Of a stretch of DNA of 64,000 nucleotides, positions 21,325-42,535 are shown one piece after another. This stretch comes from Rhineura floridana. Lineage: Eukaryota > Chordata > Lepidosauria > Squamata > Rhineuridae. Position 1 is the stretch's first letter, and each line of letters opens with the position of its first letter. Position numbers and translations under genes: made by a program. Below the pieces are notes generated by a model, which saw only the letters and a program-made list of their open reading frames with translations, was not told the DNA's origin and searched no databases. The stretch covers positions 223,678,943-223,742,942 of the forward strand of contig NC_084482.1 in assembly GCF_030035675.1 (NCBI RefSeq), in the 5' to 3' direction.

Positions 21325-21605
21325 GGTTAAGTTATGAACTAAAACATCAAACTTGCTGGAGAGTCAGGCTGATGGTCACCTAGCTGCAGAGGTTTACTGT
21401 CCATTAGTGTCACCATGAAGATAGCCTATGCTGGATGCAAATGCATCATGATGGCATCATGCGTGATGTCACAAACAGGATGAGAGACAGTTAACAGTCA
21501 GGCGCAGACATAGTGTTCTCCACATGGATCTTTATGGCAGGTTGTAAAAAAGATAAAATTGTTCTGGGGTCTATGTTAACGTTTACGATGGGGCAAAGGT
21601 TTGGG
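21325..21605. repeat. Uncharacterised repeat, copy B (direct repeat of 300-570)
   Basis: Same orientation and order of landmarks as 300-570: GGAGAGTCAGGCTGATGG, GGCATCATGCGTGATGTCAC, TATGTTAACG. It lies upstream of the V2R gene. It may be part of a duplicated V2R unit or a dispersed repeat. Confidence 0.55.
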
Positions 21606-21710
21606 AATGACTTGCAGAGGAGGTTCACACGGTCCTTACCATTGCAAATTGCAGCCATTTCTACTTAAAAACTTATTTGCATGAATAAAAAAGGCAGAAG
21701 AGAAGGCCCC

Positions 21711-22188
21711 TGTTGTGGAATTTTCTCCTTAATGGAGTCCTTGTCCAGGAAACGACATTGAGGTAGGTTGAAGCTTACAGCTGTTTATTATACTCACAAT
21801 TGCAAGGAGTCCCGGCCAGCATGTGCTATGGTGGGACACTGCTTCCTTCCCCAAATTGAGGGTCTTTTATAGGTTTTTACAATGTACAGTCATGTGTCCC
21901 AAGGTACCCAATAAGGGTCTTTACCTGTTTCCCGCTTCCACCTGGCTCTGTGATTCGCCAGGTAATTCTCCATTACAGGGAAGTAAGAACGCACAGACTC
22001 ATCTTTTGTCTGCCCAGTCCTGTTGCAACATCCGTCCCCTTCCATCTTATCTACATACCAATAACGACCCTCAGAGGTGGAATTTCCAAGCCATCCCTGT
22101 AGCCGCTGCTTGAATTGGGTGAATTGAGGAAATGTGGGTCTCAATGACACAAATACCTTCCATGAGGGATGATACTCCCCGCAAGGCA
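21711..22188 (-). mobile_element. Solo LTR, endogenous retrovirus-like
   Basis: 478 bases bounded by TG...CA. On the minus strand there is a TATAAAAGACCC box, with an AATAAA-type signal nearer the 3' end. No internal region was seen. It abuts the LTR at 22189. A possible relative lies at 54088-54700. Confidence 0.5.
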
Positions 22189-22665
22189 TGTTGGAATGTA
22201 TGAGGTTCAACTCCAACTTGGTGGGTTGAGGCTGCATGGGGTTAATAAGGGTAGCTAGAGAGAGCTAGACCTCTTGCTGGTTGAGGCTATCCCTATCCCT
22301 TTGATCCTGCCGTCTCTTCCCTTCCTGCTAGACTGATAAGCAGCAGGATGTTTGATCCCAGTTCCTTCCCGCCCTTCTCTGTTGTTTCTCTTTCTCTGGA
22401 GAGGGGAGCAGACATCTTCTCTTTGTCTCTCCTCTCAACCAGGATGAGAGCTGCACTGGGACCAGTGCAGACTGCTCCAACATAGCTAATTAAGCTAGAT
22501 ATAGAACTCTTTCCTATCAAGCATGTACTTCCAGAATAAAGTAGTTGTTTCTTATTTTAAAGCTTACTCTGTCTGACTAATTTGCAGGGAAGGTAGAATC
22601 TTAGCAAAGATTCATACACACACACTAAGGTCGCTCAATACTCTCCGTTCTGCAGCGCTTACACA
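22189..22665 (+). mobile_element. Solo LTR, endogenous retrovirus-like
   Basis: Begins TGTTGGAATGTATGAGG and has a GGCTGCATGGGGTTAATAAG segment and an AATAAAG polyadenylation-type region. Homologous to 13950-14612 in opposite orientation. No internal region; fossil copy. Confidence 0.55.
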
Positions 22666-23319
22666 ACTTTGCTATGCATCTCAATAGAGAGATATTCTGA
22701 CAAGACAGGAGAGTCAGGAATGGCTGAGAGGAAAATATTCAGCCTATAGGAAAATGTTACCTGGCCTCTCTTGAAGCTCTGCAGGGAAGAAGAGCAATTT
22801 GTACAGGATCTCATTCTTAAACCCGCAACAAAAAGGGTGTGTGTGTGTGTCGGTGTGACTAACATGAATTGGCCTCTACACTAGTGATTGGAGGGGCCGT
22901 ATTATCAATCTCATCATTACGAAGCAGATAAAATCATACTATTCATAATAGTTTACTTGCTCGACCCATTAATACCTTTAATTTATAAGTAATTTTTTCT
23001 GCTACCACCAATTGACAATTTTTGTGTGTGTCAACAATCAGCTGCCACTCTGGTAAGATCTCTCCAAAACCTGGCCAAAGTTGAGGGAAGTCTCCTCGAC
23101 TTCATTCGAATGACAGCTCCTGAGACACAAATTCTGCCAATCCAGGGATTCCTTCAGACTGGGGAATGTAAAATTATAATAAAAATGCCTTACAAAATAT
23201 CAGCAGAAAATACACTAACGGACACTGACTGAGTGCTCACCCTGCCCTCTCTCCAAATGTTCAGTTGCACAGTGGATTTGATTCTGTTTCCTATAGAACA
23301 GATGTAATTCAAACATGGT

Positions 23320-23690
23320 TGTTATGTGCCTTCAAGCTGATCATGATGTATGGCAACCCTATGAATTCAGCGACCTCCAAGAGCATCTGTCATGAACCAC
23401 CCTGTTCAGATCTTGTAAGTTCACCTCTGTGGCTTCCTTGATGGAATCAATCCATCTCTTGTTTGGCCTTCCTCTTTTTCTACTCCCTTCTGTTTTTCCC
23501 AACATGATTGTCTTTTCTAGCGAATCATGTCTTCTCATGATGTGTCCAAAGTATGATAACCTCAGTTTCATCATTTTAGCTTCTAGTGATTGTTCTGGTT
23601 TAATTTGTTCTAGCACCCAATTATTTGTCATTTTCGCAGTCCATGGTATCCACAACTCTCCTCCAATACCACATTTCAAATGAGATGATA
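23320..23690 (-). mobile_element. RTE/BovB LINE 3' end
   Basis: The minus-strand frame reads WVLEQIKPEQSLEAKMMKLR, then YFGHIMRRHDSLEKT and RGRPNKRWIDSIKEATEVN. The BovB tail is at the left. 5' truncated. Confidence 0.88.
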
Positions 23691-23865
23691 TTTCTGTTCA
23701 ATGACTTTTGCTACCTTTATATTAGGCAGGGGACAGAGGGGGAAGCTGTGTGCTGTCATTTATGTTTAGATCGCCCGAGTAAGAGCCACCTTAGCTACAG
23801 CCAGTGCTTAAGGAAAGAGGCTTTTCTTTTTGGTGGGAATGATGCTTCTCCTTCTTCTTCTTCCT

Positions 23866-23916
23866 GTTGTTATATGCCTTCAAGTCGATTATGACTTATG
23901 GCGACCCTATGAATGA
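23866..23916 (-). mobile_element. RTE/BovB 3' tail fragment
   Basis: TTATATGCCTTCAAGTCGAT and TATGGCGACCCTATGAAT only. A very short 5'-truncated copy. From 23920 to 24735 no other feature is recognised. Confidence 0.7.
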
Positions 23917-24736
23917 TGCAGAATCTCCTAATTAGCCAGTTGTACGTGATCTTGCCTGGATTAGATGCTTTCTCTGTGTTCACAGAAGGGTCAAGTAGGG
24001 GGAGTATTTTGCTAGGGATGACCACCAGTGGAGACTAGAAAATAGGAGACGTCCCTTGCAATTTGGAGATTCTTCAATGCACCCAGCACATCAATCCATC
24101 TTTACTTACAAATGCATCCTGGTGTTTTGCAGGGGTAGGTAGGAAGGTGAGTAGGTTTGTGTGTAAAAGTCGAATAGTTCTTTATTAAATATCTGACTCC
24201 ACTAATGAGGAAGTCCCCTGACTCCTGGCACATATTATTTCAATTATTTGTTTTATTTAAAGCATTTTGGCCAAAAAAAAAAAAAAAGTCTCCCAATGCA
24301 GCTTAACAAATGTAATTGCTAAGGAATTCCCTGTCCTCTAGGTTACAATTTAAAAAAAGATGCAATGTGAAAGGAAAAAGTGCTAAGGAGGGAGGAGGAA
24401 AGGTTTAATTTAGCTAAGAAGTATTTGGGCATGAGCTGCTGCCCTAGGAATGAAGCCTGTTCCCCCTCCCTCTGATGCAAATCCTGGCATTTACTTGCCT
24501 GCAGGAAATTGTGTGTCTTGGGTGCCACCCTCGCCTCCTGCCTGCAGGTAGGATAATTCACTGCGTTGTTGTGTGCAACAGTCAGGGATGATGGGAGCTC
24601 TTGTGAAAACGATGCTTGAATTCCCCAATTATCCAACCGTATGAGATCCTACCTGGTTTAGAAGCTGTCTCGGTGATGCTGAAATCCCCAACTATTATTC
24701 AAAAGGCAAATCATCCACCTGCATATAATTACCTAC

Positions 24737-24958
24737 CCGTCAAGTCTGGTTAAGGGGGGCTGGGAAAAGATGTATGGATGTTGTTCAAAAAACTTTTTGA
24801 GAGATATGATCCCGCTGATGAGGAAATCTACAGGCCAGTAGAAATTGAGCACTTCGCTTTTCCCCCTGTCCAGATTCAAGGGGCATTTTGTCTCCAGGCT
24901 CCCAGAGACTCCAGAGCATCAGCAGCAGAAGTCGCAACAGAAGCAAGAGGGAGATCAT
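24737..24958 (-). pseudogene. V2R exon 1 relic
   Basis: Paralog of the exon at 17110-17318. The minus strand starts MISLLLLLRLLLLMLW at 24958. The mature N-terminus is in the next frame: ETKCPLNLDRGKSEVLNFYW, then ISGIISLKKFFEQHP. The two are separated by a one-base frame change, and the second frame has a TGA just before its start, so no single product is possible. The exon still ends in phase 2 at a good donor (GG|GTAGGT). No matching exon 2 to 6 was found between here and the intact gene. It looks like a lone remnant of a neighbouring V2R copy. A MITE lies 52 bases upstream of its ATG. Confidence 0.75.
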
Positions 24959-25010
24959 TGAGGTTGTGCCTCCTGCACCTGTCTTGCATGTGCTCCTCTC
25001 CAGAGCTTGG

Positions 25011-25095
25011 AAAAGTTACTTTTTTGAACTCCAACTCCCATAAGCCCCAGGGCTGATGGGAGTTGTAGTTCAAAAAGTAACTTTTCCAAGCTCTG
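25011..25095. mobile_element. Hairpin hAT-type MITE, copy 3
   Basis: CAGAGCTTGG...CCAAGCTCTG ends with a shortened centre (85 bases). Flanks CTCCTCTC and ATCCTCTC match at 7 of 8 positions. It sits just upstream of the V2R exon 1 relic, where a promoter would be. Confidence 0.8.
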
Positions 25096-25204
25096 ATCCT
25101 CTCCCCCCCAAGGCCAGCTAACCAGAAGAAGCCAAAAACTCTTGTAAGATCAATGCTGCAGCATCTTTACCAATATGGGTGGTTTTTAGCCATGGCTTCA
25201 GAAT

Positions 25205-26470
25205 AGGATTGGTCTTAAACAAATGCTCCTATGCCTACAAGATTATAGTGATTCCCAATCTCTGCAAATTAACTATACAAAATCTAAAATAATGGTGTGT
25301 GGGAAATATAGTAAATCTAAAACCACCTGGCATTTAAAGGGCCACATTATAGAACAGGTTTCCACCTTCAAATATCTGGGAATATACATTAATAATAAAT
25401 TGTCTTGGTCCCATCATTTAGCTCATATTAAAGTACAAGCACTCATGGCCCTCGGCCTACTGAAAATAATTTTCTACTCTAAGGGAGGTCAATTGCTGAG
25501 ACCTATGTCCAAACTTTATATAACAAAAATTCTCCCTACTATTATGTATGGTTATGAGATTTGGGGCCCTTCATTGCGTTTAGCCCTTGAGTCAATTCAA
25601 AATACTTTTTACAAGCAAATTTTAGGCTTACCTAAGGGCACCCCGGCGGCCAACGTGAGAGCTGAACTCAATTCGCCCTCCTTAATGGCCAGGATTGATT
25701 TAGCGTTTTTACGCTTTTGGAAGAAACTTTCTGCAGATGATTCACCTTCCCTGGCTAAATTATGTTGGGAGGACCAGATGGAAAATGGGGGCTGGGCGAA
25801 GAATTTCTCTGCCCTAGGCGCACAGTATCTCCTAACACCTAACCTGCTCAGAAACCTTAATTCAAAGGCACTGCGAAATCAGATTTATGATTACGATGCG
25901 CAACAAGATAGAGCAGTGATTGCTACTTCGCCTTTTTCCAGATGGTTCCCTCATATTAAACCCAACGATGCATGGCCCATTTATCTGGATATATTGACGA
26001 GGGCTCCTCTTCGAAGAGCCTATACTGAACTGAGATTTCAGGTGATGCCTTCAGCGTATTTACAAGGTAGATATTTTGGTATCCCACACGCTGAACGGTT
26101 ATGTATAGCAGGGTGTAAGGTGCCAGAAGATTTGATGCACTATATGTTAGATTGTCCATTGTTCCTTCTCCCGAGAGCAAAATTTTTACTTCCAATGTTC
26201 TATATGAATAATGATCTCAGTGGGTCCCAGAAAGTGATTTTTTTATTATCATCTGTACAGCCACACATAGTAATTTCCACTGCTAATTTTGCTTTGGCAG
26301 CAAAGAAGCTCAGAGCTAGTTATGTCAAAAATAGTTGTTGTAAATAATGCCTAAATTTTGCTTATTTTAATCTTGAGTTGTTAGTTTTCTGTTTTATGTA
26401 TACATGCTTGTAATACTTTTGTAACAGCCAATGGCTATATACAGATTATTAATAAGCAAACAAACATTAA
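25205..26470 (+). mobile_element. LINE reverse-transcriptase 3' portion with open frame
   Basis: A 374-codon open frame (25223-26347) begins inside the RT. It has the KSKIMVCGKY and FKYLGIYINNKLSW motifs of the RT thumb region, then TIMYGYEIWG. It ends with a Cys/His knuckle: CIAGCKVPEDLMHYMLDC. It lacks the endonuclease and the YxDD centre, so it is 5' truncated, but it has no stop, suggesting recent insertion. A 3' UTR and (AAAC)-type tail end near 26470. The clade is uncertain: not BovB or CR1, and closer to I/Vingi- or L1-like elements with a terminal zinc knuckle. Confidence 0.75.
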
Positions 26471-26844
26471 ACTTAATGCAGCATACACAAGCAAATCCCC
26501 TCCTTGAGCCTGCTCTGCATCTTGACTTAGTCTGTCTCTAACTCAGGAGCAATTTTTGCACCGCCACCCCCACCGGCACAGTGCAATAAATAACTTCATG
26601 CTGCCCTTGATTCTGATGTTTGGGTAACCTCCAGAAATAGCTCTTGAGCTTTAGCAAGAATAAGGGTTAAATCATCATCATTTTGATAATTATAAATTAG
26701 TTATAAATTATACAGTTATTGCATGACAGTTGCAAAAGTGGAGAAAAACATGTTTGTGAGAAATCACAGTTGCAGCTCCAAAGTTTGACATAAGCAACAG
26801 AAAGCGATGAACTCTCTCCCTCTCTTTCTCCAAGCAGCCTCCCT

Positions 26845-27010
26845 TAGGGTTGCCAGGCTCAGGGCCTGAGAATGATTCTGTATCTTAAGAGAAGAGAAAA
26901 CTCAGCCAAGTGCAGGTTTTCTTACAACATTGTAATGGGAAAAAAACAAAAAGTGAAATTCTCCCTTCCCCCTGCATAACTTTTAAAGATACAGAAGACC
27001 TTTTGGTTGC
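26845..27010 (+). mobile_element. TAGGGTTGCC element, single arm
   Basis: TAGGGTTGCCAGGCTCAGG through CAAGTGCAGG to GTAATGGGAAAAA matches one arm of the palindromic MITE at 10246-10506. From 26475 to 26840 no feature was recognised. Confidence 0.6.
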
Positions 27011-27059
27011 CAGGGCCAGCCTCCAAGAGGTCTTCTGTGGAGATCCAAGCCAGCATCTT

Positions 27060-28148
27060 GAATTGTTATTGTTGTGTGCCCTCAAGTCGATTATGACTTA
27101 TGGCAATCCTATGAATCAGCAACCTCCAGTAACATCTGTCATGAATCACCCTGTTCAGATCTTGTAAGTTCAGGTCTGTGGCTTCCTTTATGGAATCAAT
27201 CCATCTCTTGTTTGGCCTTCCTCTTTTTCTACTCCCTGCTGTTTTCCCCAGCATTATTGTCTTTTCTAGTGAATCCTGTCTTCTCATGATGTGTCCAAAG
27301 TATTTATCATTTTAGCTTCTAGTGACAGTTCTGGTTTAATTTGTTCTAACACCAAATTATGTGTCTTTTTCACAGTCCATGGTACCCCCAAAGCTCTCCT
27401 CCAACACCACATTTCAAATGAGTTGATTTTTCTCTTTTCTGCTTTTTTCACTGTCCAACTTTCACATCCATACATAGAGATTGGGAATACCATGGTCCGT
27501 ATGATCCTGACTTTAGTGTTCAGTGATAAATGTCTGCATTTGAGGACCTTTTCTCATTCTCTCATATCTGCCCTCCCCAATCCTAGCCTTCTTCTGATTT
27601 CTTGACAATTGTCACAATTTTGGTTAATGACTGTGCCAAGGTATTGATAATCCTTGACAAGTTCTATGTCCTCATTGTCAACTGTAAAACTACATAAATC
27701 TTCTGTTGTCATTACTTTAGTCTTTTTGACATTCAGCTGTAGTCCTGCTTTTGTGCTTTCCTCTTGAACTTTCATCAGCATTTGTTTCAAATCATTACAG
27801 GTTTCTACTAGTAGTATGGTATCGTCTGCATATCTTAAATTATAGATATTTCTCCCTCCAGTTTTCACATCTCCTTCATCTTGGTCCAATCCTACTTTTG
27901 TATGATATATTCTGTTTATAGATTAAACAAATAAGGTGATAAAATACACTCATCTCACCCCCTTTCCGTTGGGGAACCAATTGGTTTCTTCATATTCTGT
28001 TTTTACAGTAGCTTCTTGTCCAGAGTATAGGTTGCACATTAGGACAATCAGATGCTGTGGCACCCCCATTTCTTTTAAAGTATTCCATAGTTTTTCATGC
28101 AACACAATATAGTGCTGGAAGATGAGACCCCCCAGGTCAGCAGGCACT
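27060..28148 (-). mobile_element. RTE/BovB LINE with catalytic RT motif
   Basis: The longest BovB copy here. Minus strand: MPADLGGLIFQHYI and HLIVLMCNLYSGQEA (RT fingers), then a frame break, then NLRYADDTILLVE (catalytic YADD), LNVKKTKVMTTEDL and QYLGTVINQN. After further breaks come SMYGCESWTVKKAEK and RGRPNKRWIDSIKEATD, and the tail. At least three frame breaks. Confidence 0.9.
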
Positions 28149-28250
28149 CGTGATCTGAACAGGGTGGTTTATAACAGATACTATTGGAGGTCACTGACTC
28201 AGAGGATCACCATAAGTTGTAATTGACTTGAAGACACATAACAACAGTTT
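28149..28250 (+). mobile_element. RTE/BovB 3' tail (plus strand)
   Basis: GATCTGAACAGGGTGGTTTA through GGAGGTCACTGACTC to GACTTGAAGACACATAACAA. It abuts the minus-strand BovB at 27060-28148, giving a tail-to-head inverted neighbour. Confidence 0.75.
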
Positions 28251-28754
28251 TCATCTCCTTTATTGATGCAAATCAGGGCGCAGTGCCTACTGTCTGTGAT
28301 CTAATCTGGCAGGATTGTTTGTAACTTGTCTTGTCACAGGTGGCTCCCACAACCGTCTTGACATCAGTGAAAAAGCTCCGTCTTCATGGTGTGTAGGCTT
28401 TTGCCTCAACATCAAAGATAGCAGCCCACCACGTTAGGTGTTTTGTAACCGAACTGGTGCTGCAATTTAGGGAAGTCTTTTTGTATTTTCTATATATTGT
28501 CAGAGTTTTGAGTTTACAATTTAAAATTTTATACTTGCATTAAAATATTGACGATGGTTAGCTGCAGGAGTATCTGAATGCCTTGAGTTTTTCCTAAGTG
28601 CGTACCTGTGCCTATCAATTAGCATATGCAACTTCTATGCAAATTTGTGCCCCCTTTTCCTTGGCAATGCACAACTGGCCAGAGAAGCCAAGCATAAGGT
28701 TGCAGTTCACAGAATGAACAACCACAAACCCAAGGCCAGAGCCCAGACTCTGAG

Positions 28755-28825
28755 CTTTCTTTTATTTATTTATTTATTTATTTCATTAAACGTATAGACC
28801 GCCCCATAGCCGAAGCTCTTCACAA
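28755..28825 (-). mobile_element. L2-clade LINE 3' tail
   Basis: (TTTA)n then AGACCGCCCCATAGCCGAAG. Short 5'-truncated copy. From 28255 to 28750 no feature is recognised. Confidence 0.6.
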
Positions 28826-28974
28826 GACACGATTTCTTTTTAATGTAATTGCCAGGCTTCCTGGAAAGAAAGTTATGAAGATGCTGCATTGCTGTTTGAT
28901 TGCTCTCTCTTCCTCCTCTTTGAACTGACTCTGCTTTTTCTCCTAGGTAGAAGATGCCCCCTTAAACATGACAT

Positions 28975-39686
<10,712 letters not shown>

Positions 39687-40204
39687 GGTGCTCCCTGAGA
39701 GGGAGACAAGGCGCCGTAAACCAGGCCACTTCTGGGACTTGCACTGCTGTTGCCCCCACGTGCTTTGAAAGTCGGGAGTAGCTCTCAAGTGAGGTCATTC
39801 CATAGTCTGCAGAAAAGTGATAAAAAGATAGGAGTTGAACCCTTTACACAAATTTCGGATTCATAGGTTTAAATATTATCAAGCTGCCTCAAATCTTTTG
39901 TAGGGTGGTAAAAGCTCTAAAATAAAGTGTAAATTCTGTCCAACTACTCCATCTCAGAGCTCCCCGGGTGTGTGAAAATCTCCGTTTTTCTCCACTCTAG
40001 ACCCTCCATAGGAGTATGGGGAGAGCAGCCTTGAGCTGCACTCAGTCTGGTTCAGCACTTTAGGCAATGAAACACACTGAGCTACATGCAACAGGACCAC
40101 ATTCAAACCGGCAGGACACACTCTTGGTTTCATCCCGTCTCCAGATTGGAAAGAAATCTTCCTCCAGATTTGGAAGTCGCTAGACAGGGCAGTTCAACAA
40201 ATAG

Positions 40205-40362
40205 CTGGAAACGTCTTTGGGGGAAAGGGCCGTTGCTTTGCATGCAGAAGGCTCTTGGGTCAATCTCTGGCATCTTCAGTTAGGGCTGGGAAAGAACTGT
40301 TGACGCAGACAGTACTGAGCTAGATGGATGAATGGTCTGATGATATAGGGCACCTTCTATTC
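40205..40362 (+). mobile_element. tRNA-derived SINE, 5' truncated
   Basis: GCTTTGCATGCAGAAGGCTC, GTCAATCTCTGGCATCTTC, TACTGAGCTAGATGGATGAA. Same family as the SINE split at 18890-19745, in plus orientation. From 39790 to 40200 nothing else is recognised. Confidence 0.6.
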
Positions 40363-40723
40363 CAGCTGTACCAGAGAGATACCAAATGGGTGTCTAGAGA
40401 TACCGTCTTACAACGTCCTTTGGAAAGTTGAGTGGGCTTGTTTTGAAAGTGTAGGGTCATGAATGCCAGAAACAGAAATGGCACGTTTGGCTTCTCCAGT
40501 TCCCCAAATAAAGAAAACTCTAGGACCAAATCAAAAAACTCTCGATGAAGCGTCACATAACCTCTGCTAGCTGTTGTTAAAATCTCTGCTGACTGCAGTT
40601 TATAATTCCTGCAAACAGTTGCCAGGAAAACCCTTTTCTGATCCCGTAAGTAATTTATGTTAAAGGGGAAAAAAACTAAAATATTGGGACAGTCTCTGAT
40701 TGCCACAAAACCAACAATTGTGT

Positions 40724-40862
40724 TTAGGCAGCCATCTGCAATCTGGTGACCTCCAGATACTGCTGAACTACAATTCTCACCATCCCTGACCATTGGCCAG
40801 GCTGGCTGGGGCTGATGGGAGTTCAAGTCCAACATCGTCTGGAAGACACCAGGTTGCAGCAA
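40724..40862. mobile_element. hAT-like MITE, diverged
   Basis: AACTACAATTCTCACCATCC with GACCATTGGCCAGGCTGGC and GGCTGATGGGAGTTCAAGTC; ends CAATCTGGTGACCTCCAGAT and TGGAAGACACCAGGTTG are inverted. Related to 13505-13640. Confidence 0.55.
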
Positions 40863-41135
40863 CTTGTGCACAGGGAGGAAAATTTAACAGCATGCTCACC
40901 TGCCTTATAGAGTTGTAGTTCATCTATTTACTATATTTTCATCCATATATTTTATTATGTTTTTATATTTTAATAGGAAAAGTGGAGGGCACCAGGTTGT
41001 AGAAGTCTGTTCCAAGCTGAGCAACTGTTGTGCAAGCTGGAAAGTTTGACAGCACTCTCGCCTACCTTATAGGGTTGTACTTTACTTGCCTATTATATTT
41101 TTAATCCACATGTTTTGTAATATTCTTATCCAGAA
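40850..41135 (+). repeat. Tandem duplication, two units of about 140 bases
   Basis: Unit 1 (from about 40850) and unit 2 (from about 40990) both run ACACCAGGTTG or CACCAGGTTG, then a CAGCA(T/C)(G/T)CTC motif, CC(T)GCCTTATAG and TCCATATATTTTATTATG or its like. The copies are diverged by many substitutions. Confidence 0.55.
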
Positions 41136-41284
41136 CGCCCTCTAATCAGCTCACGGTGGAAAATATGCTTTGACACCCACCTCCCCTATCACTTCACAAT
41201 GACTCTGTCCCATGGGCCAAGGGCACCGACTGATATTTGCTCCCAAGGAGTCATTTGAAACCAGATTGCTTTGGACACAATTCA

Positions 41285-41945
41285 ATATTAAATGTTCAGT
41301 GTGTCTAACTTACAGCAACCCTATGATTCAGTGACCTCCAAAAGCATCTGTTGTAAACCACCCTGTTCAGATCTTGTAAGTTCAGGTCTGTGGCTTCCTT
41401 TATGGAATCAATCCATCTCTTGTTTGGTCTTCCTCTTTTTCTACTCCCTGCTGTTTTTCCCAGCATTAGTGTCTTTTCTAGTGAATCATGCCTTCTCATG
41501 ATGTGTCCAAAGTATGATAACCTCAGTTTCATCATTTAAGCTTCTAGTGACAGTTCTGGTTTAATTTGTTCTAACATCCAATTATTTGTCTTTTTTTTTG
41601 CAGTCCATGGTATGCGCAGAGCTCTCCTCCAACACCACATTTCAAAGGAGTTGATTTTTCTCTTATCCGCTTTTTTCACTGTCCAACTTTCACATCCATA
41701 CATAGAGATCGGGAATACCATGGTCTGAGTGATCGTGACTTTAGTGTTCAGTGATACATCTTTGCATTTGAGGACCTTTTCTAGTTCTCTCACAGCTGCC
41801 CTCCCCAGTCCTAGCCTTCTTCTGATTTCTTGACTATTATGTCTATTTTGGTTAATGACTGTGCTGAGGTATTGTTAATCCTTGACAAGTTCAATGTCCT
41901 CATTGTCAACTGTAAAGTTATATAAATCTTCTGTTGTCATTACTC
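41285..41945 (-). mobile_element. RTE/BovB LINE 3' part
   Basis: Minus strand: FTVDNEDIELVKD, MRELEKVLKCKDVSLNTKV, SMYGCESWTVKKADKRK, MMKLRLSYFGHIMRRHDSLE and RGRPNKRWIDSIKEATD. The tail is decayed at the left. Two frame breaks. Confidence 0.9.
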
Positions 41946-41969
41946 CAAAATTCAGGAAAAATATATGAG

Positions 41970-42055
41970 GGGGGCATGAAAAGGTTAAAGGTCTTGGGGG
42001 GTAAGGGCTCCTACTGGGAGAAAGGGCGGAATATAAATCTAATAAATAAATAAGT
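41970..42055 (+). mobile_element. LINE 3' tail
   Basis: GGGAGAAAGGGCGGAATATA then AATCTAATAAATAAAT. It sits at the end of the BovB at 41285-41945. Confidence 0.5.
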
Positions 42056-42059
42056 GAAA

Positions 42060-42532
42060 AGAGCTGCACTGGTTGCCTATTTGCTATTGGGCCAGGTTCA
42101 AGGTGCTTGTGCTATTTCACAAAGCCTTAAACAATTTGGGCCAAAAGTACCTTAAGGGTCGCTTGACTCCCTGTGTTCCATCTCGATAACTGAGATCGTC
42201 TGATGGGACTCTTTTGGGGGTTCCGCATACCCCTGAGGTTTGGTTGGCCTCCACTAGGGACCAAGCCTTTAGTGTGGCAGGCCCTGCCCTGTGGAACTCC
42301 TTGCCAGTAGAGATTCGGCAGGAACCATCCCTCCTTTCTTTCACGTGTCTCTTGAAAACTGAACTTTTTAGACAGCTCTTTTAACATGATTTCCCCCTTC
42401 TCTTTAAACCAATGCAGTACCTATCAATGCTTTTGTTGCTGTTTTTAAATTTTATTATGCCTATGTATGTTGTAAGCCTCCTGGATGTACTTTTGTGAAA
42501 AGTGCAGCTTATAAATACTTTAATAGATAACA
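42060..42532 (+). mobile_element. L2-clade LINE 3' part
   Basis: AGAGCTGCACTGGTTGCCTA (LHWLPI-type), GCCCTGCCCTGTGGAACTCC (ALWNSLP-type) and CTCTTGAAAACTGAACTTTT (LKTELF). It ends in a UTR with GGATGTACTTTTGTGAAAAG. A different L2 subfamily from 13045-13436. Confidence 0.75.
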
Positions 42533-42535
42533 GCA

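Noticed and set aside
23026-23232. 68-codon ORF near 23 kb, tested as a V2R exon 2
   Set aside because: No match to V2R exon 2 motifs or splice sites; no other support.
24778-25056. Plus-strand ORF of 92 codons
   Set aside because: Antisense of the V2R exon 1 relic and part of a MITE.
27554-27889. Host reverse-transcriptase-like gene
   Set aside because: Matches BovB elsewhere in the window and has the BovB tail; frame breaks on both sides.
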